Shown: in pieces, positions 46,268 through 55,509 of the stretch
How positions within the stretch are numbered: position 1 is the first letter of the stretch
Layout: the number at the start of each line of letters is the position of its first letter
Assembly (NCBI RefSeq): GCF_018598185.1
Contig: NZ_JAHESC010000023.1
Location: 58,819 to 122,818 of the forward strand
Source: Dawidia soli
Lineage (GTDB): Bacteria > Bacteroidota > Bacteroidia > Cytophagales > Cyclobacteriaceae
Direction: 5' to 3'
DNA length: 64,000 nucleotides
The notes under the pieces: generated by a model
The model's input: the letters and a program-made list of their open reading frames with translations, nothing else
Told to the model about the DNA's origin: nothing
The model's database searches: none
Translations under genes and position numbers: made by a program

Positions 46268-47269
46268 ATGAAAGCCCTATTGTTTAAAGGCAAAGACCAA
46301 CCCCTGACAGTTGGCGATTTCAAGAAACCCCGGCCTGTTAAAGACCAGGTGCTCATCCGGCTATACGCCGCGGCCCTCAACCATCGTGACCTGTGGGTGA
46401 TGCAGGAGCAGGAACAGATGTTCCCCGACGGCGTGATCCTCGGCTCCGACGGCTGTGGCGTGGTGGAAGATGTAGGAGAGGATGCCGATCCGTTCCTGGT
46501 GGGCATGGAAGTCGTGATCAATCCGTCGCTGGAGTGGGGCGCGAACCCGATGGTACAGGGCGATAAATTCCGCATCCTGGGTTTCCCGGACAACGGCACC
46601 TTTGCCGAATACATGGTCATTTCCAAGAAATATATCTTTGAGAAGCCCGAGCATCTGTCGAATGAAGAGTGCGCGGCGATCCCGTTGTCGGCGTTGACGG
46701 CTTACCGTGCGTTGTTCTCGAAGGCGCGGTTGCGGGCGAAGGAGAAGGTGCTCATTACCGGCATCGGCGGTGGTGCCGCCCTGTGGCTGCTGCAATTCGC
46801 CGTGGCGTACCAGGCGCGGGTATATGTCACGTCGAGCTCACGCGAGAAGATCGAGAAGGCGAAGACGCTGGGCGCGGCCGGCGGATTTGTTTATACCGAA
46901 GCCGACTGGGCGGCACAAGCACAAAAAGAGACCGGTGGTTTCGATATCATCATCGACAGTGCCGGCGGTGATCAGTTTAATAGATTTATTGAGCTGGCGT
47001 TACCGGGCGGGCGCATTGTGAACTTTGGTCGTACGGCTGGCAACATTACCGACGTGGCCACACGCCTGCTCTATTGGAAGCAACTCTCCATACACGGCAC
47101 CACCATGGGCACACGCGACGAGTTCCTGTCCATGCTCGACTTTATCGAAAGCCGCAAACTCAAACCGGTGATTGATGAAGTATACCCGCTGGCACAAGCA
47201 CCCGAAGCATTTAAGCGCATGGAACAAGGCGGACAGTTTGGTAAGATCGTATTGAAGATCGGATCATGA
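46268..47269 (+). CDS. Zinc-binding-type (MDR) alcohol dehydrogenase/quinone oxidoreductase-like protein
   Basis: A 333-residue medium-chain reductase. The GroES-like domain has AAALNHRDLWVMQEQ and LGSDGCGVVEDVGEDA; the Rossmann domain has KVLITGIGGGAALWLLQFA and FDIIIDSAGGDQFNRFIELA. The cysteines of the structural zinc lobe are absent, and no clear catalytic Zn triad is present, so a zinc-independent quinone reductase-like role fits better. It overlaps the following GNAT gene by 4 bases (ATGA), implying coupling. Confidence 0.87.
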   Translation: MKALLFKGKDQPLTVGDFKKPRPVKDQVLIRLYAAALNHRDLWVMQEQEQMFPDGVILGSDGCGVVEDVGEDADPFLVGMEVVINPSLEWGANPMVQGDKFRILGFPDNGTFAEYMVISKKYIFEKPEHLSNEECAAIPLSALTAYRALFSKARLRAKEKVLITGIGGGAALWLLQFAVAYQARVYVTSSSREKIEKAKTLGAAGGFVYTEADWAAQAQKETGGFDIIIDSAGGDQFNRFIELALPGGRIVNFGRTAGNITDVATRLLYWKQLSIHGTTMGTRDEFLSMLDFIESRKLKPVIDEVYPLAQAPEAFKRMEQGGQFGKIVLKIGS

Positions 47270-47727
47270 ATGGAATAACATTTCCAGAGCTGGTAGCAGA
47301 CGGCTTTCTCTTTAGCGCAGACAAACAGCGTCTGAACGTACCGTATATACACCAGTTTCTTTCCCAGCAGTCGTATTGGGCGGCAAACATACCCCTGGAG
47401 ATCGTTCAACGCTCCATCGATAACGCTCTCTGTTTTGGTATTTATCATGCGGGACGCCAGGTGGGATTTGCCCGGCTCGTTACCGACCACGCCACCTTCG
47501 GTTACCTGGGCGACGTGTTTGTCGACGAAGCCTACCGCGGCCGCGGCCTTTCGAAACAGTTGATGAAATATATATTTGAAGCGGAGCCCCTGCAGGGTTT
47601 TCGCCGCATCGTGCTGGTGACCTCGGACGCACAGGGACTATACAGCCAATATGGCTTTCGGCCGTTGGACCATCCCGAGCGTTACATGGAAGTACGTCGC
47701 ACCAATGTGTATCAGAAACCCGACTAA
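47266..47727 (+). CDS. GNAT-family N-acetyltransferase
   Basis: A 153-residue [40 protein letters not shown] (acetyl-CoA loop), and [20 protein letters not shown]. It overlaps the oxidoreductase gene by 4 bases. A second GNAT gene follows 11 bases on; the two are tandem neighbours of different length and sequence. Substrate unknown. Confidence 0.85.
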   Translation: MNGITFPELVADGFLFSADKQRLNVPYIHQFLSQQSYWAANIPLEIVQRSIDNALCFGIYHAGRQVGFARLVTDHATFGYLGDVFVDEAYRGRGLSKQLMKYIFEAEPLQGFRRIVLVTSDAQGLYSQYGFRPLDHPERYMEVRRTNVYQKPD

Positions 47728-47738
47728 CCCCTTCCGAT

Positions 47739-48149
47739 ATGATAGCAGACATTCAGTATTTCGACAACCGCCCGATTACGACAGAAGAATTTATTGATGT
47801 ATTGACGCGCTCGACGTTGTCCGAACGGCGGCCGGTAAGCGAGCCCGACCGTGTCGCCCGTATGCTGGAGCACGCCAACGTGTTAGTCACCGCCTGGAAA
47901 GGCGACCTGCTGGTGGGAGTATCACGGGCGCTGACGGATTTTTCCTTTTGCTGTTATCTGTCTGACTTAGCGGTGGACGAAGCCTTTCAACACCAGGGCA
48001 TCGGCAAGGAGCTGATCCGACGTACCCACGTGGCGTCGGGAGAGGAGACCACGCTGATCTTATTGGCGGCGCCGAAGGCGATCGGTTATTATCCGAAGAT
48101 CGGGATGGAGAAGTATGAGCATTGTTTCCGGATAAACCGGAAGGTTTAG
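47739..48149 (+). CDS. GNAT-family N-acetyltransferase
   Basis: A 136-residue GNAT with [26 protein letters not shown] (acetyl-CoA loop GIGKEL) and [20 protein letters not shown]. It is short but spans the whole fold. It is 11 bases after the previous GNAT gene and probably shares its transcript. Substrate unknown. Confidence 0.85.
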   Translation: MIADIQYFDNRPITTEEFIDVLTRSTLSERRPVSEPDRVARMLEHANVLVTAWKGDLLVGVSRALTDFSFCCYLSDLAVDEAFQHQGIGKELIRRTHVASGEETTLILLAAPKAIGYYPKIGMEKYEHCFRINRKV

Positions 48150-48280
48150 ATAGTTGCATGGTCTGCCTGGAAAACCGGTATATTCGAAGCGTTAAATTCT
48201 TGTGATATGCCTACAGGTCTATGCCCCATTGATGTGGCCTTTTACTTAAAAGTATAGCAAAGATGATTTATTAGTGGATC

Positions 48281-48670
48281 ATGAAGATCGAACACATTGC
48301 CGTATGGACACACGACCTGGAGAAGCTCCGGGCCTTTTATGAAAAATACTTTGGCGCGCGTGCCAACGATAAGTATATCAATCCGAAGAAGGGCTTTGCG
48401 TCATACTTTCTAAGCTTTGACGAGGGGTGCCGCCTGGAGATCATGCAGATGCCGGGTATCCCGAACAGTGAGAATGATGTATACAAACAATTCACGGGGC
48501 TGGTACATTTCGCGCTCTCGACGGGCAGCAAGGTGGAGGTAGACCGGCTGACCGAAGTGCTGCGGGGGGATGGTTATGAAGTGGTGGGCGAGCCGCGTAC
48601 CACGGGCGACGGGTATTACGAAAGCGTGGTGCTGGATCCTGACGGCAACCGGATTGAAATCACCGAATAG
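48281..48670 (+). CDS. VOC-family (glyoxalase/bleomycin resistance-like) protein
   Basis: A 129-residue single VOC module pair. KIEHIAVWTHDLEKLRAFYEKYFG, GLVHFALSTGSK, DGYYESVVLDPDGNRIEI place His4, a central His (VHFAL) and a terminal Glu (RIEITE) as metal ligands, as in dimeric glyoxalase I-like enzymes. The substrate is unknown. It stands alone, 131 bases after the GNAT pair. Confidence 0.85.
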   Translation: MKIEHIAVWTHDLEKLRAFYEKYFGARANDKYINPKKGFASYFLSFDEGCRLEIMQMPGIPNSENDVYKQFTGLVHFALSTGSKVEVDRLTEVLRGDGYEVVGEPRTTGDGYYESVVLDPDGNRIEITE

Positions 48671-48739
48671 TACCGGCAGGGGCTTCCGCCGTTGGCGGTT
48701 ATGTCGTACCTTGCCCGTGTTACCGATACATTTATACCC

Positions 48740-49156
48740 ATGAAAAAGCAAACCCGCAGAACTTTTATGGCCAGCGCCGCCGTCTTAACCGCCGGTGTCG
48801 CCTCTGGCATGTCACTTACAACTATGGAAACAGCAAAAGGTAAAAAGCAATTAGCGCATCACGTGTTCTTCTGGCTGAAGAACCGCGACTCAAAAGAAGA
48901 TCTCAATAAACTGCTCGAAGGACTGCGTACGCTGCGCAAGATCGAGAGCGTGCGCAGCCTGCATATCGGCGTGCCGGCCAGTACGGAGCTGCGGCCGGTG
49001 GTGGATGCCAGCTATAGTGCGTCGGAGCTTATCTTCTTTGATGATGTGGAGGGACAGAATGTGTACCAGGTGCATCCTATTCATGAGAAGTTCGTGAAGG
49101 AGTATTCGCACCTGTGGGAGAAGGTGGTGGTATATGATGCTATTGGTGTGGAATAG
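48740..49156 (+). CDS. Exported Dabb (stress-responsive A/B barrel) protein
   Basis: A 138-residue protein. The N-terminus [22 protein letters not shown] is a twin-arginine-type signal. The domain ~40-137 has [29 protein letters not shown] and [23 protein letters not shown], matching the Dabb fold. Start at 48740 was chosen for the Tat signal; the frame is open from 48692. Role unknown. Shares a bidirectional terminator with the convergent redoxin gene. Confidence 0.82.
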   Translation: MKKQTRRTFMASAAVLTAGVASGMSLTTMETAKGKKQLAHHVFFWLKNRDSKEDLNKLLEGLRTLRKIESVRSLHIGVPASTELRPVVDASYSASELIFFDDVEGQNVYQVHPIHEKFVKEYSHLWEKVVVYDAIGVE

Positions 49157-49190
49157 CGCCAGCTATGCAGCTGTCGATATTGGATAAAAT

Positions 49191-49221
49191 AAAACCACCG
49201 GACAATTAATCCGGTGGTTTT
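49191..49221. terminator. Bidirectional terminator between convergent genes
   Basis: A 12-bp perfect stem AAAACCACCGGA (49191-49202) with TCCGGTGGTTTT (49210-49221), loop CAATTAA, and A/T tracts on both sides. It serves the Dabb gene on the plus strand and the redoxin gene on the minus strand. Confidence 0.92.
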
Positions 49222-49243
49222 TTATGTCCCGTTGTAGATGTGA

Positions 49244-49807
49244 TTATTTCTTGCGAATGCTGCAGCCTGCGGGGCGGACTTCGGTGGTGGCTACTTTTTG
49301 GTTGGCCAGCATGATGTCGATGGCGTCTTTCAGGTGGTGGTGGCGTACGTCAGCTTCTACCTGCGCGTTGTCGTCGATGGCGCCGCTGTAGATCAGCGTG
49401 AATTTGCCGCCGTTGTTTTTCAGCAGATAGGCCGAGGGGCTTTTGGCAACGCCCAGGCTGGTCATCAATACCTGGTCTTTGTCGGCCAGGTAGGGCAGGG
49501 ACCAACCCGCGGCTTTCTTTTTCATGTTGTCGATCGACTCGTTGGGGTCGTTGTGTGCGTTGACCAGCAGCACGGGCACTTTGTCCTGGTACTCGCGGGC
49601 CACCTTGTCGATGCGGCCGCGGTAATATTCATCGTAAGGACAGGCATTGCTGGTGAACACGATCACAATGCCCGCGCACGAGGGGTAGGTGTTCAATGAC
49701 ACAGTCTTGCCGTTGGCGACATTGACAAGGCTAAAGTCTTTTACTTCCTGGGCGTGTGCCGCCAGGGAAGCTACAGCCGCGGCAAAAAGGAAAATGATCT
49801 TTTTCAT
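49244..49807 (-). CDS. Exported redoxin (AhpC/TSA-like thioredoxin fold) protein
   Basis: A 187-residue periplasmic protein; signal peptide ending AHAQ (~19). VKDFSLVNVANGKTVSLNTY and VIVFTSNACPYDEYYRGRI are peroxiredoxin-like; the single Cys in NACPYD is the likely active-site residue, and there is no CXXC pair. DQVLMTSLGVAKSPSAYLL has the cis-Pro region. The start at 49807 overlaps the PPTase gene by 4 bases (ATGA). Peroxide or thiol chemistry is inferred. Confidence 0.82.
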   Translation of the reverse strand: MKKIIFLFAAAVASLAAHAQEVKDFSLVNVANGKTVSLNTYPSCAGIVIVFTSNACPYDEYYRGRIDKVAREYQDKVPVLLVNAHNDPNESIDNMKKKAAGWSLPYLADKDQVLMTSLGVAKSPSAYLLKNNGGKFTLIYSGAIDDNAQVEADVRHHHLKDAIDIMLANQKVATTEVRPAGCSIRKK

Positions 49808-50433
49808 AGTGTGGTGGCTTTGTTGAATACCATGACAAAGTCGGGGGTGACCGTGTAGCATAAAGGTATTACCCTTTCCTGACTATCGACAATAATGCTG
49901 CCAACTATCTCCCCTCCTGTTTTCTGCGAAAATGGGGCCACTAACAGGCTTTTTGCGAAGGTGAGATCCTTCTTGCCATACACTTTTACGAGGGCTTCTT
50001 TGGCGCACCAGTAAATGCAGAGCTTGACTAGGTCCGTGCCGGCGTCAGCCAGCTCGGCGGGGTGGAACATGCGCGGGGCAACGCGCAGCAATTTCTCTTT
50101 CGGTTGTTCGAGGTCGATGCCGACCGGTTGGTGAGCATCCAGCAGCACGGCAGCGTAGGGAAACGAGTGGCTCAACGACAGCTGGTAGTCGTGGCCGGCG
50201 GGAAAGGGCTTGCCAAAGGCGTCTTTGATAATGCCGTGATAGGAGAGGCCCAGTGTCTGGAGGGCCTCCTTCACCAGCATGCGGCCGGCCAGCCACTCCA
50301 GTCGTTTTTGCGGGTTGGTGACGTTTTCGGGGGCTTTTTCGCCGAGGAGGGCCGCCAGCGTGGACTCGTCTTCATGCATGTGCCATAGGGCCAGCACGCG
50401 GCCGGGGCTTGCTTCTATTGTTTCAAGTCCCAT
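49804..50433 (-). CDS. 4'-phosphopantetheinyl transferase
   Basis: A 209-residue Sfp-type transferase that attaches phosphopantetheine to carrier proteins. VGIDLEQPKEKLLRVAPRMF holds the Mg-binding Asp107 and Glu109, and YWCAKEALVKVYGKKDL (Glu146) the third ligand. YQLSLSHSFPYAAV precedes it, as in Sfp. Only a chromosomal fatty-acid or other carrier protein can be its client; none is in the window. The start codon at 50433 lies 63 bases from the divergent WD40 gene. Confidence 0.88.
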   Translation of the reverse strand: MGLETIEASPGRVLALWHMHEDESTLAALLGEKAPENVTNPQKRLEWLAGRMLVKEALQTLGLSYHGIIKDAFGKPFPAGHDYQLSLSHSFPYAAVLLDAHQPVGIDLEQPKEKLLRVAPRMFHPAELADAGTDLVKLCIYWCAKEALVKVYGKKDLTFAKSLLVAPFSQKTGGEIVGSIIVDSQERVIPLCYTVTPDFVMVFNKATTL

Positions 50434-50496
50434 TATTTTACGGACATCTTTTTAGAAAACATCCCGAAAGTTAGAACTTTGCCCGTTTAATTCAGG

Positions 50497-51408
50497 ATGG
50501 TGGGCAAGATAGAAGTCGTTAAGCAGCACACCCTTACGGGGCACCGCGATTGTGTTTACACGCTGGCCGGCGGGGGCGAGGCGCACCGCTTTTTCTCCGG
50601 TGCCGGCGACGGCATGGTGGCGGCGTGGGACTTGAACGATCCCGAGAACGGCCAGCTCATTGCCAAGCTGCCCAACTCGGTGTATGCGTTGGCGTATCAT
50701 CACGCCTCGGGGCTGTTGGTGGCGGGGCATAATTACGACGGCATTCATTTGCTGGACTGGGAGAATAAAAAGGAGACCGGGTCGTTACAATTAACCAAGG
50801 CGGCTATATTTGATCTACAGCAGTCCGGTGATTTTGTCTACGTTGGCACCGGCGATGGCACGATTTTAAAGGTACATGTGGCGTCACTCACGATCGTGGC
50901 CCGGCATCAGGCGTCAGACAAGAGCGCGCGAACGATCAGTCTGAACCCGGCAAACGGTGATGTGGCGGTAGGTTACAGCGACGACAGCATCCGGATCTAT
51001 GATCCGGCATTGCAGTTGAAGCACGAATGGCAGGCGCACGGAAAATCAGTGTTTACCGTCCGGTATACGTCAGACGGTCATTTTTTGCTGAGCGGAGCCC
51101 GCGATGCACGGTTGAAAATGTGGGATGTCCAGGCCGGATATGCGCAAGTGGCGGAGGTCGTAGCGCATATGTATGCGATAAATCACCTTGATTTTAGCCC
51201 GGATAACAAACATTTCGTAACTTGTAGCATGGATAAGTCCTTGAAAGTGTGGAATATGGAAGAGTTGAAGTTGCTCAAGGTCATAGACCGGTCGCGGCAT
51301 GCGGGGCATGGGACGTCTGTGAACAAGGTATTATGGACACACCATCACAACCTGTTGCTGAGCGCAAGCGACGACCGTACGATATCAGTCTGGAACATCA
51401 TTTTTTAA
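50497..51408 (+). CDS. WD40-repeat protein
   Basis: A 303-residue protein made of about seven WD40 blades; clear GH-WD style repeats are TLTGHRDCVYTL, FSGAGDGMVAAWDL, HGKSVFTVRYTSDGHFLLSG with ARDARLKMWDV, and LDFSPDNKHFVTCSMDKSLKVWNM. It has no signal peptide, so it is probably cytoplasmic and a protein-binding scaffold. It is the first gene of a compact cluster with divIVA-like and folB genes. Confidence 0.9.
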   Translation: MVGKIEVVKQHTLTGHRDCVYTLAGGGEAHRFFSGAGDGMVAAWDLNDPENGQLIAKLPNSVYALAYHHASGLLVAGHNYDGIHLLDWENKKETGSLQLTKAAIFDLQQSGDFVYVGTGDGTILKVHVASLTIVARHQASDKSARTISLNPANGDVAVGYSDDSIRIYDPALQLKHEWQAHGKSVFTVRYTSDGHFLLSGARDARLKMWDVQAGYAQVAEVVAHMYAINHLDFSPDNKHFVTCSMDKSLKVWNMEELKLLKVIDRSRHAGHGTSVNKVLWTHHHNLLLSASDDRTISVWNIIF

Positions 51409-51420
51409 ACTAATACACTT

Positions 51421-52221
51421 ATGCGAGTAACACCACTTGAAATACGCCAGAAGACGTTCGAGAAGAACTTCCGGGGGTATCAGATCGATGAAGTTAACGG
51501 TTTTTTACAGACGCTTTCCCAGGAATGGGAACGCATCCAGGACGATAACAAGGAACTCCGCATTAAGCTCGAAGCGACCGAACGCGAAGTGAACAAGCTG
51601 CGCGAAGTAGAGAGCTCTCTGTACAAGACCCTCAAGACCGCCGAAGATACCGGTGCCAATGTCATCGAGCAGGCACGTCTCGCGGCCGATCTTCACATGA
51701 AGGAAACGCAGATGAAGGCCGATGCCATCATGCACGAAGCCAAGACCAAGGCAAAAGATACCATCGAAGAATCCGACCAGCGCGCAAAAGAGATCGTAGC
51801 CGAAATGGAAGAGCGTCTCAAGATGCTGGTAGAGAACTATAAGAAGCTGGAGTCATCGCGCGAAGACCTGCTGGCCGACCTGAAACGCCTCGGCAACGAG
51901 ACGCTGGAGCGCGTAGAGCGCGCGAAGAACCACACCAAAGAGTTCGATGCCGACCAGCACCTGGTGACGGCACGCCGCGAGGCCCGCAAAATTGCCTTCC
52001 CCAATAACTATAGCGAAAAGATCCTTCGCCCCGAACCGGTAGCGGCGATCACGCACATTCACGCCGAGCAAATGATGAGCACACAGCACATCGTACAGCT
52101 GGTGGAGAAAGACATCGTCGTAGAGTCGCAACCAGTCCCTGTGCTGGTAGAAGCAACACCGGTTGCCGTCGCGGCGCCCGCGAAAAAGGTGCTGAAGTCT
52201 TTCTTTGACGAGATCGCATGA
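51421..52221 (+). CDS. DivIVA-domain coiled-coil protein
   Basis: A 266-residue protein. The N-terminal ~60 residues, PLEIRQKTFEKNFRGYQIDEVNGFLQ, are a DivIVA/GpsB lipid-binding domain, followed by a long coiled coil (~60-175, rich in Glu, Lys and Leu) and a proline/valine-rich tail ending KKVLKSFFDEIA. In Gram-positives such proteins mark curved membranes and division sites; in Bacteroidota the role is unclear. It starts 12 bases after the WD40 gene and overlaps folB by 4 bases. Confidence 0.88.
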   Translation: MRVTPLEIRQKTFEKNFRGYQIDEVNGFLQTLSQEWERIQDDNKELRIKLEATEREVNKLREVESSLYKTLKTAEDTGANVIEQARLAADLHMKETQMKADAIMHEAKTKAKDTIEESDQRAKEIVAEMEERLKMLVENYKKLESSREDLLADLKRLGNETLERVERAKNHTKEFDADQHLVTARREARKIAFPNNYSEKILRPEPVAAITHIHAEQMMSTQHIVQLVEKDIVVESQPVPVLVEATPVAVAAPAKKVLKSFFDEIA

Positions 52222-52583
52222 CAGGACGCGTAGCGCTCGAGGGGCTCGAGTTCCATGCTTTTCACGGTGTATATCCCCATGAACGCGAATCGGGCAACTG
52301 GTTCGAAGTAGACATCGTCGTGGATACCGATTTCAGCCAGGCTGCCGCCGAAGACGACCTGAACGGCACCGTGAACTACGAGACCCTGTTCCGGATCATC
52401 CAGGAGGAAATGGACAAACCTTCCAAGCTGTTGGAAACGGTCGTGGCCAAGATCGCCGACGATGTTATGGACACATGGTCGGCGGTAAGCGCCGTAGAGG
52501 TGAAACTGTCCAAGCTCAACCCTCCCATCGGGGGCAAGTGCCGGCGGTCGTCGGTCACGGTGATCCGCCGCCGGGGTGAATAA
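52218..52583 (+). CDS. folB: Dihydroneopterin aldolase
   Basis: A 121-residue enzyme of folate synthesis that cleaves dihydroneopterin to hydroxymethyl-dihydropterin and glycolaldehyde. GRVALEGLEFHAFHGVYPHE is the family opening with the catalytic region; Lys near the C-terminus lies in VEVKLSKLNPPIGGKC, where the KxxPP motif is typical. It overlaps the divIVA gene by 4 bases (ATGA). Length is normal. Confidence 0.92.
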   Translation: MTGRVALEGLEFHAFHGVYPHERESGNWFEVDIVVDTDFSQAAAEDDLNGTVNYETLFRIIQEEMDKPSKLLETVVAKIADDVMDTWSAVSAVEVKLSKLNPPIGGKCRRSSVTVIRRRGE

Positions 52584-52603
52584 CTGATCTTACTTTTCTT
52601 CTT

Positions 52604-53467
52604 ATGCGTATTTGTATCGCCTGCCTGTTCCTCGTGGTTATCACAACGGTCCGGGCACAGGATAAGCCTGCCTATAAACTGTTTACCCAGGAGGGCAAAG
52701 ATGTAGAGTATACCAAAATGATCAAGGCGCTCGCCAAGGCGGACGTTGTGCTGGTGGGCGAGCTGCACGACAACGCCATCGACCACTGGCTGGAATTGCA
52801 AGTGGCAAAGGATCTGTATGCCGTGCGCAACGACCTCGTGCTGGGCTTCGAGATGTTCGAGGCAGACGATCAGATCGTATTAGGTGAATACCTTACCGGT
52901 GTTATCGAGGAACGTCATTTGCTGAGCGAAGCCAAGGTGTGGGATAACTACAAAAATGACTATAAGCCACTGATCGAGCTGGCCAAAGAAAAGAAGTTGC
53001 CGGCGATCGCCACCAACGTACCGCGCCGCTATGCGAACCTGGTCTATCGCAAAGGTATCGATGCCTTGCAGACATTGCCGGAGGAGGCAAAGAAATGGAT
53101 CGCGCCGCTGCCTATCGAGATCGATCTGACGTTGCCGGGGTATAAAAGCCTTGCTTCAATGTCGATGGGTGGACATGGTGGCGCGCCGTCGAACGAGAAT
53201 ATGGCCAGGTCGCAAGCTGTGAAAGATGCAACGATGGCGTATTTCATTCTTAAAAACCGAAAGGGGCTCTTCGTGCATTACAATGGCGCGTATCATTCGC
53301 AAAACTTCGAGGGTATTGTATGGTATCTGAAAAAGGCAGCGCCCGAGTTGAAGATCGTGACGATCCACTCCGTGGAGCAGGATTCGATTGAAGAACTGGA
53401 AGAGAAGAATCAAAAGGTGGCGGACTTTGTTATTGCCATTCCAAAGGATATGACGAAGACGTATTAG
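52604..53467 (+). CDS. ChaN-like heme-binding/EreA-fold exported protein
   Basis: A 287-residue protein with a signal peptide ending VRAQ (~19). VVLVGELHDNAIDHWLELQVAKDL is the ChaN-family opening (GELHDN region), with LGFEMFEADDQIVL and GLFVHYNGAYHSQNFEGIVWYL in the C-terminal half containing further His. The E. coli and Campylobacter homologues bind heme on a dimer; here the role is inferred. No lipobox Cys is seen, so it is not an evident lipoprotein. It follows folB by 20 bases. Confidence 0.85.
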   Translation: MRICIACLFLVVITTVRAQDKPAYKLFTQEGKDVEYTKMIKALAKADVVLVGELHDNAIDHWLELQVAKDLYAVRNDLVLGFEMFEADDQIVLGEYLTGVIEERHLLSEAKVWDNYKNDYKPLIELAKEKKLPAIATNVPRRYANLVYRKGIDALQTLPEEAKKWIAPLPIEIDLTLPGYKSLASMSMGGHGGAPSNENMARSQAVKDATMAYFILKNRKGLFVHYNGAYHSQNFEGIVWYLKKAAPELKIVTIHSVEQDSIEELEEKNQKVADFVIAIPKDMTKTY

Positions 53468-53487
53468 TGCACCATCATGGGTGATAT

Positions 53488-53525
53488 AAAAAGCGGTAGT
53501 TACTACAGGGTAACTACCGCTTTTT
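53488..53525. terminator. Bidirectional terminator between the ChaN-like gene and the second susCD locus
   Basis: A 15-bp perfect stem AAAAAGCGGTAGTTA (53488-53502) with TAACTACCGCTTTTT (53511-53525) and an 8-base loop. A/T tracts on both sides let it stop both the plus-strand ChaN-like gene and the minus-strand lipoprotein gene. Confidence 0.92.
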
Positions 53526-53551
53526 GTTTGGGGTGTTGATCCTTTATCTCC

Positions 53552-54016
53552 TCAGGGTATCGCCGTCACATTGCGGGTTCGCGTAAGCGTTAATGTGTTT
53601 TCGTTTATTATTTCCATTTCCAGTTTGACGGTTGTCTCGGCGGCGACGGTGGGTACCGTGTACCGCAGAACGAGCGTGTCGGCGGATTTCATTCTGGAAA
53701 AGGCTGCAATCGCGGCGTATTGACCTGTGTAGATCTTCTCGCGTGTGCCGGTGCCGACAGACGCGTACATATTGATCTCTTTTACCTGGTCCTCCGTCCA
53801 GTACACCAGCTCCAGGGCAAGCTCAGAACCTCCGGTGTAACGCCAGGTGGTGTTGGTGGGGTTGTTGAGGTTTGTGAATGTATTCGCTGAAACCGGGTAG
53901 TAGCCTTTGCCGGGAGTTGCATGATCGAAGAGCACTTTGTCGTTGTCATCCTCCTCATAGCAAGCGGAAAGACCGGCAAGAAGAATCAGGGTTGTTGTTA
54001 GCGTATGTATATTCAT
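53552..54016 (-). CDS. Small lipoprotein of the second SusC/SusD locus
   Basis: A 154-residue lipoprotein (lipobox LSAC, Cys19, followed by an acidic stretch EEDDND). It has an Ig-like or beta-sandwich look, with Tyr/Trp and Thr alternations, and resembles the DUF1735-type small lipoproteins found after SusD genes. It is the third gene of the minus-strand susC-susD unit, 31 bases after susD. Ligand binding is inferred. Confidence 0.75.
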   Translation of the reverse strand: MNIHTLTTTLILLAGLSACYEEDDNDKVLFDHATPGKGYYPVSANTFTNLNNPTNTTWRYTGGSELALELVYWTEDQVKEINMYASVGTGTREKIYTGQYAAIAAFSRMKSADTLVLRYTVPTVAAETTVKLEMEIINENTLTLTRTRNVTAIP

Positions 54017-54047
54017 GGTTGAATGCGTTTAATCGTGTGTCGATACA

Positions 54048-55490
54048 TTATTCTTCCCACCACATTTTTATTTCCATGGTCTTGATGTGCGGTGTGACCG
54101 ATGCGCTGTTGCGATTGATCTCGTCGAAAGGGTATAGTACGCGGCGAACAAACTCGTTATTAAGGTTGCTGTTATAGTTGCCCGGCAGCTCCATGCCCCT
54201 GTACAACGTATTGTTATATTGATAACGCCGTACGTCGACCCACGCTTCAGGATTCAGGAACATGGCAATGTATTTTTCTTTTAAGATTAGCTCAAGTGTA
54301 AGATTGTCCTTGCCGACAGCGACCTCGTCGGTATTGGAGAGGTAAGCGGCGGGGTCGAGCCCCAGCTTGGCAAAGTGAGCAGTAATGCCGGCGATATAGG
54401 CATCATACGCTTCCTGCGTCGTGCCAACAGAGGTGGTTGTACCGCCGTTTTGCAGAAAGCGTGCTTCGGCTTCGAGAAACCTGGCCTCGATCAGGGTCAC
54501 CATCAGCAGCGGCGCTGTTTGTGCTGCGTACCAGGTATTGACGCTCAGACGACTATTGCCCCCCGTGGCCAGCCCGTTGGTCAGGCCACTATAAGTGGCA
54601 GCGCCCTGATTGTCGAACATTTTTGGGAGGCGCGGATCGATCACGTCGTAATACGTGCCGTTCATCAGGCTGATGATCTGTTCCGATGGCCCCACCGTAA
54701 AGTTACCAGTAGTAATGGGCGACGATACATTGTTATACCAGGGATTGCGGTTCACCGTGTTGTAGTTCAGCTGGAGATCTTCGGTTGCTGCACTGATGCC
54801 CAGGGGCAGGGCTGTGAGCGCGGCCGACACGGCAGCATCCCGGTCGCGGTTAGTGAGGTGCATGGCATAGCGGGCTTTCAATGTATAGGCCACTTTTACC
54901 CAGTTCACAAGCTTTCCACCAAAGATAAGATCGTCGGTCGCGGGTTTGAAAAGCGACGTGGGTTGTTGCAGGTCGGTAATGGCCTCGTCGAGCAGAGTAT
55001 TGATGGTCTGATAGATTTGCTCCTGGCTGTCATAGTCAGGTGTCAGACCATTCTCTCCCTGGAAGGCATCGGAGAACGGTACATCTCCCCACGTATCGGT
55101 TGCTATACCAAGATTGAGGGCTTGCAGAACCTTGCCGATGCCTGCATAGTACGGCGAGCTCTGCTCTTCCGCCTGGTCAACCAAAACATCCAGATTGGTA
55201 AGGGCTGTCAGGTAGATTCCCACCCACGTAGTGGCCATGCGTGTCTCTTCGTAGGAATCGGTTCCGCCGGGGAAATACGACGCCAGGTGTTGTGTGAACT
55301 GGCCCGTAGTAAATGCTGCCAGGTAATGATTGTTACTGGTGGCGTCTATACAGGGTGCCAGGAGTGCCTCCAGCGTTACCGTTTGGGTACGGTTCGGATC
55401 GATGTTTGTATCCAGGTAGTTGTCGCAGGCAGTGAGGAGAACAATGACCGCCAGCGCGCTGCTTATTTTTAGGGCAATGTTATGTATCAT
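54048..55490 (-). CDS. SusD/RagB-family nutrient-binding lipoprotein (SusD-like_2 type)
   Basis: A 480-residue lipoprotein (LLTACDNYLD, Cys22). It belongs to the smaller SusD-like subgroup recognised by DNYLDTNIDPNRTQTVT at the N-terminus, DTWGDVPFSDAFQGENGLTPDYDSQEQIY in the middle, and LILKEKYIAMFLNPEAWVDVRRYQYN near the C-terminus. Forms the lid of the SusC pore encoded upstream (55510-58572). The ligand is unknown; the absence of hydrolases argues against a classical polysaccharide locus. Confidence 0.93.
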   Translation of the reverse strand: MIHNIALKISSALAVIVLLTACDNYLDTNIDPNRTQTVTLEALLAPCIDATSNNHYLAAFTTGQFTQHLASYFPGGTDSYEETRMATTWVGIYLTALTNLDVLVDQAEEQSSPYYAGIGKVLQALNLGIATDTWGDVPFSDAFQGENGLTPDYDSQEQIYQTINTLLDEAITDLQQPTSLFKPATDDLIFGGKLVNWVKVAYTLKARYAMHLTNRDRDAAVSAALTALPLGISAATEDLQLNYNTVNRNPWYNNVSSPITTGNFTVGPSEQIISLMNGTYYDVIDPRLPKMFDNQGAATYSGLTNGLATGGNSRLSVNTWYAAQTAPLLMVTLIEARFLEAEARFLQNGGTTTSVGTTQEAYDAYIAGITAHFAKLGLDPAAYLSNTDEVAVGKDNLTLELILKEKYIAMFLNPEAWVDVRRYQYNNTLYRGMELPGNYNSNLNNEFVRRVLYPFDEINRNSASVTPHIKTMEIKMWWEE

Positions 55491-55509
55491 ATAGATCGAT
55501 GATTAGAGG

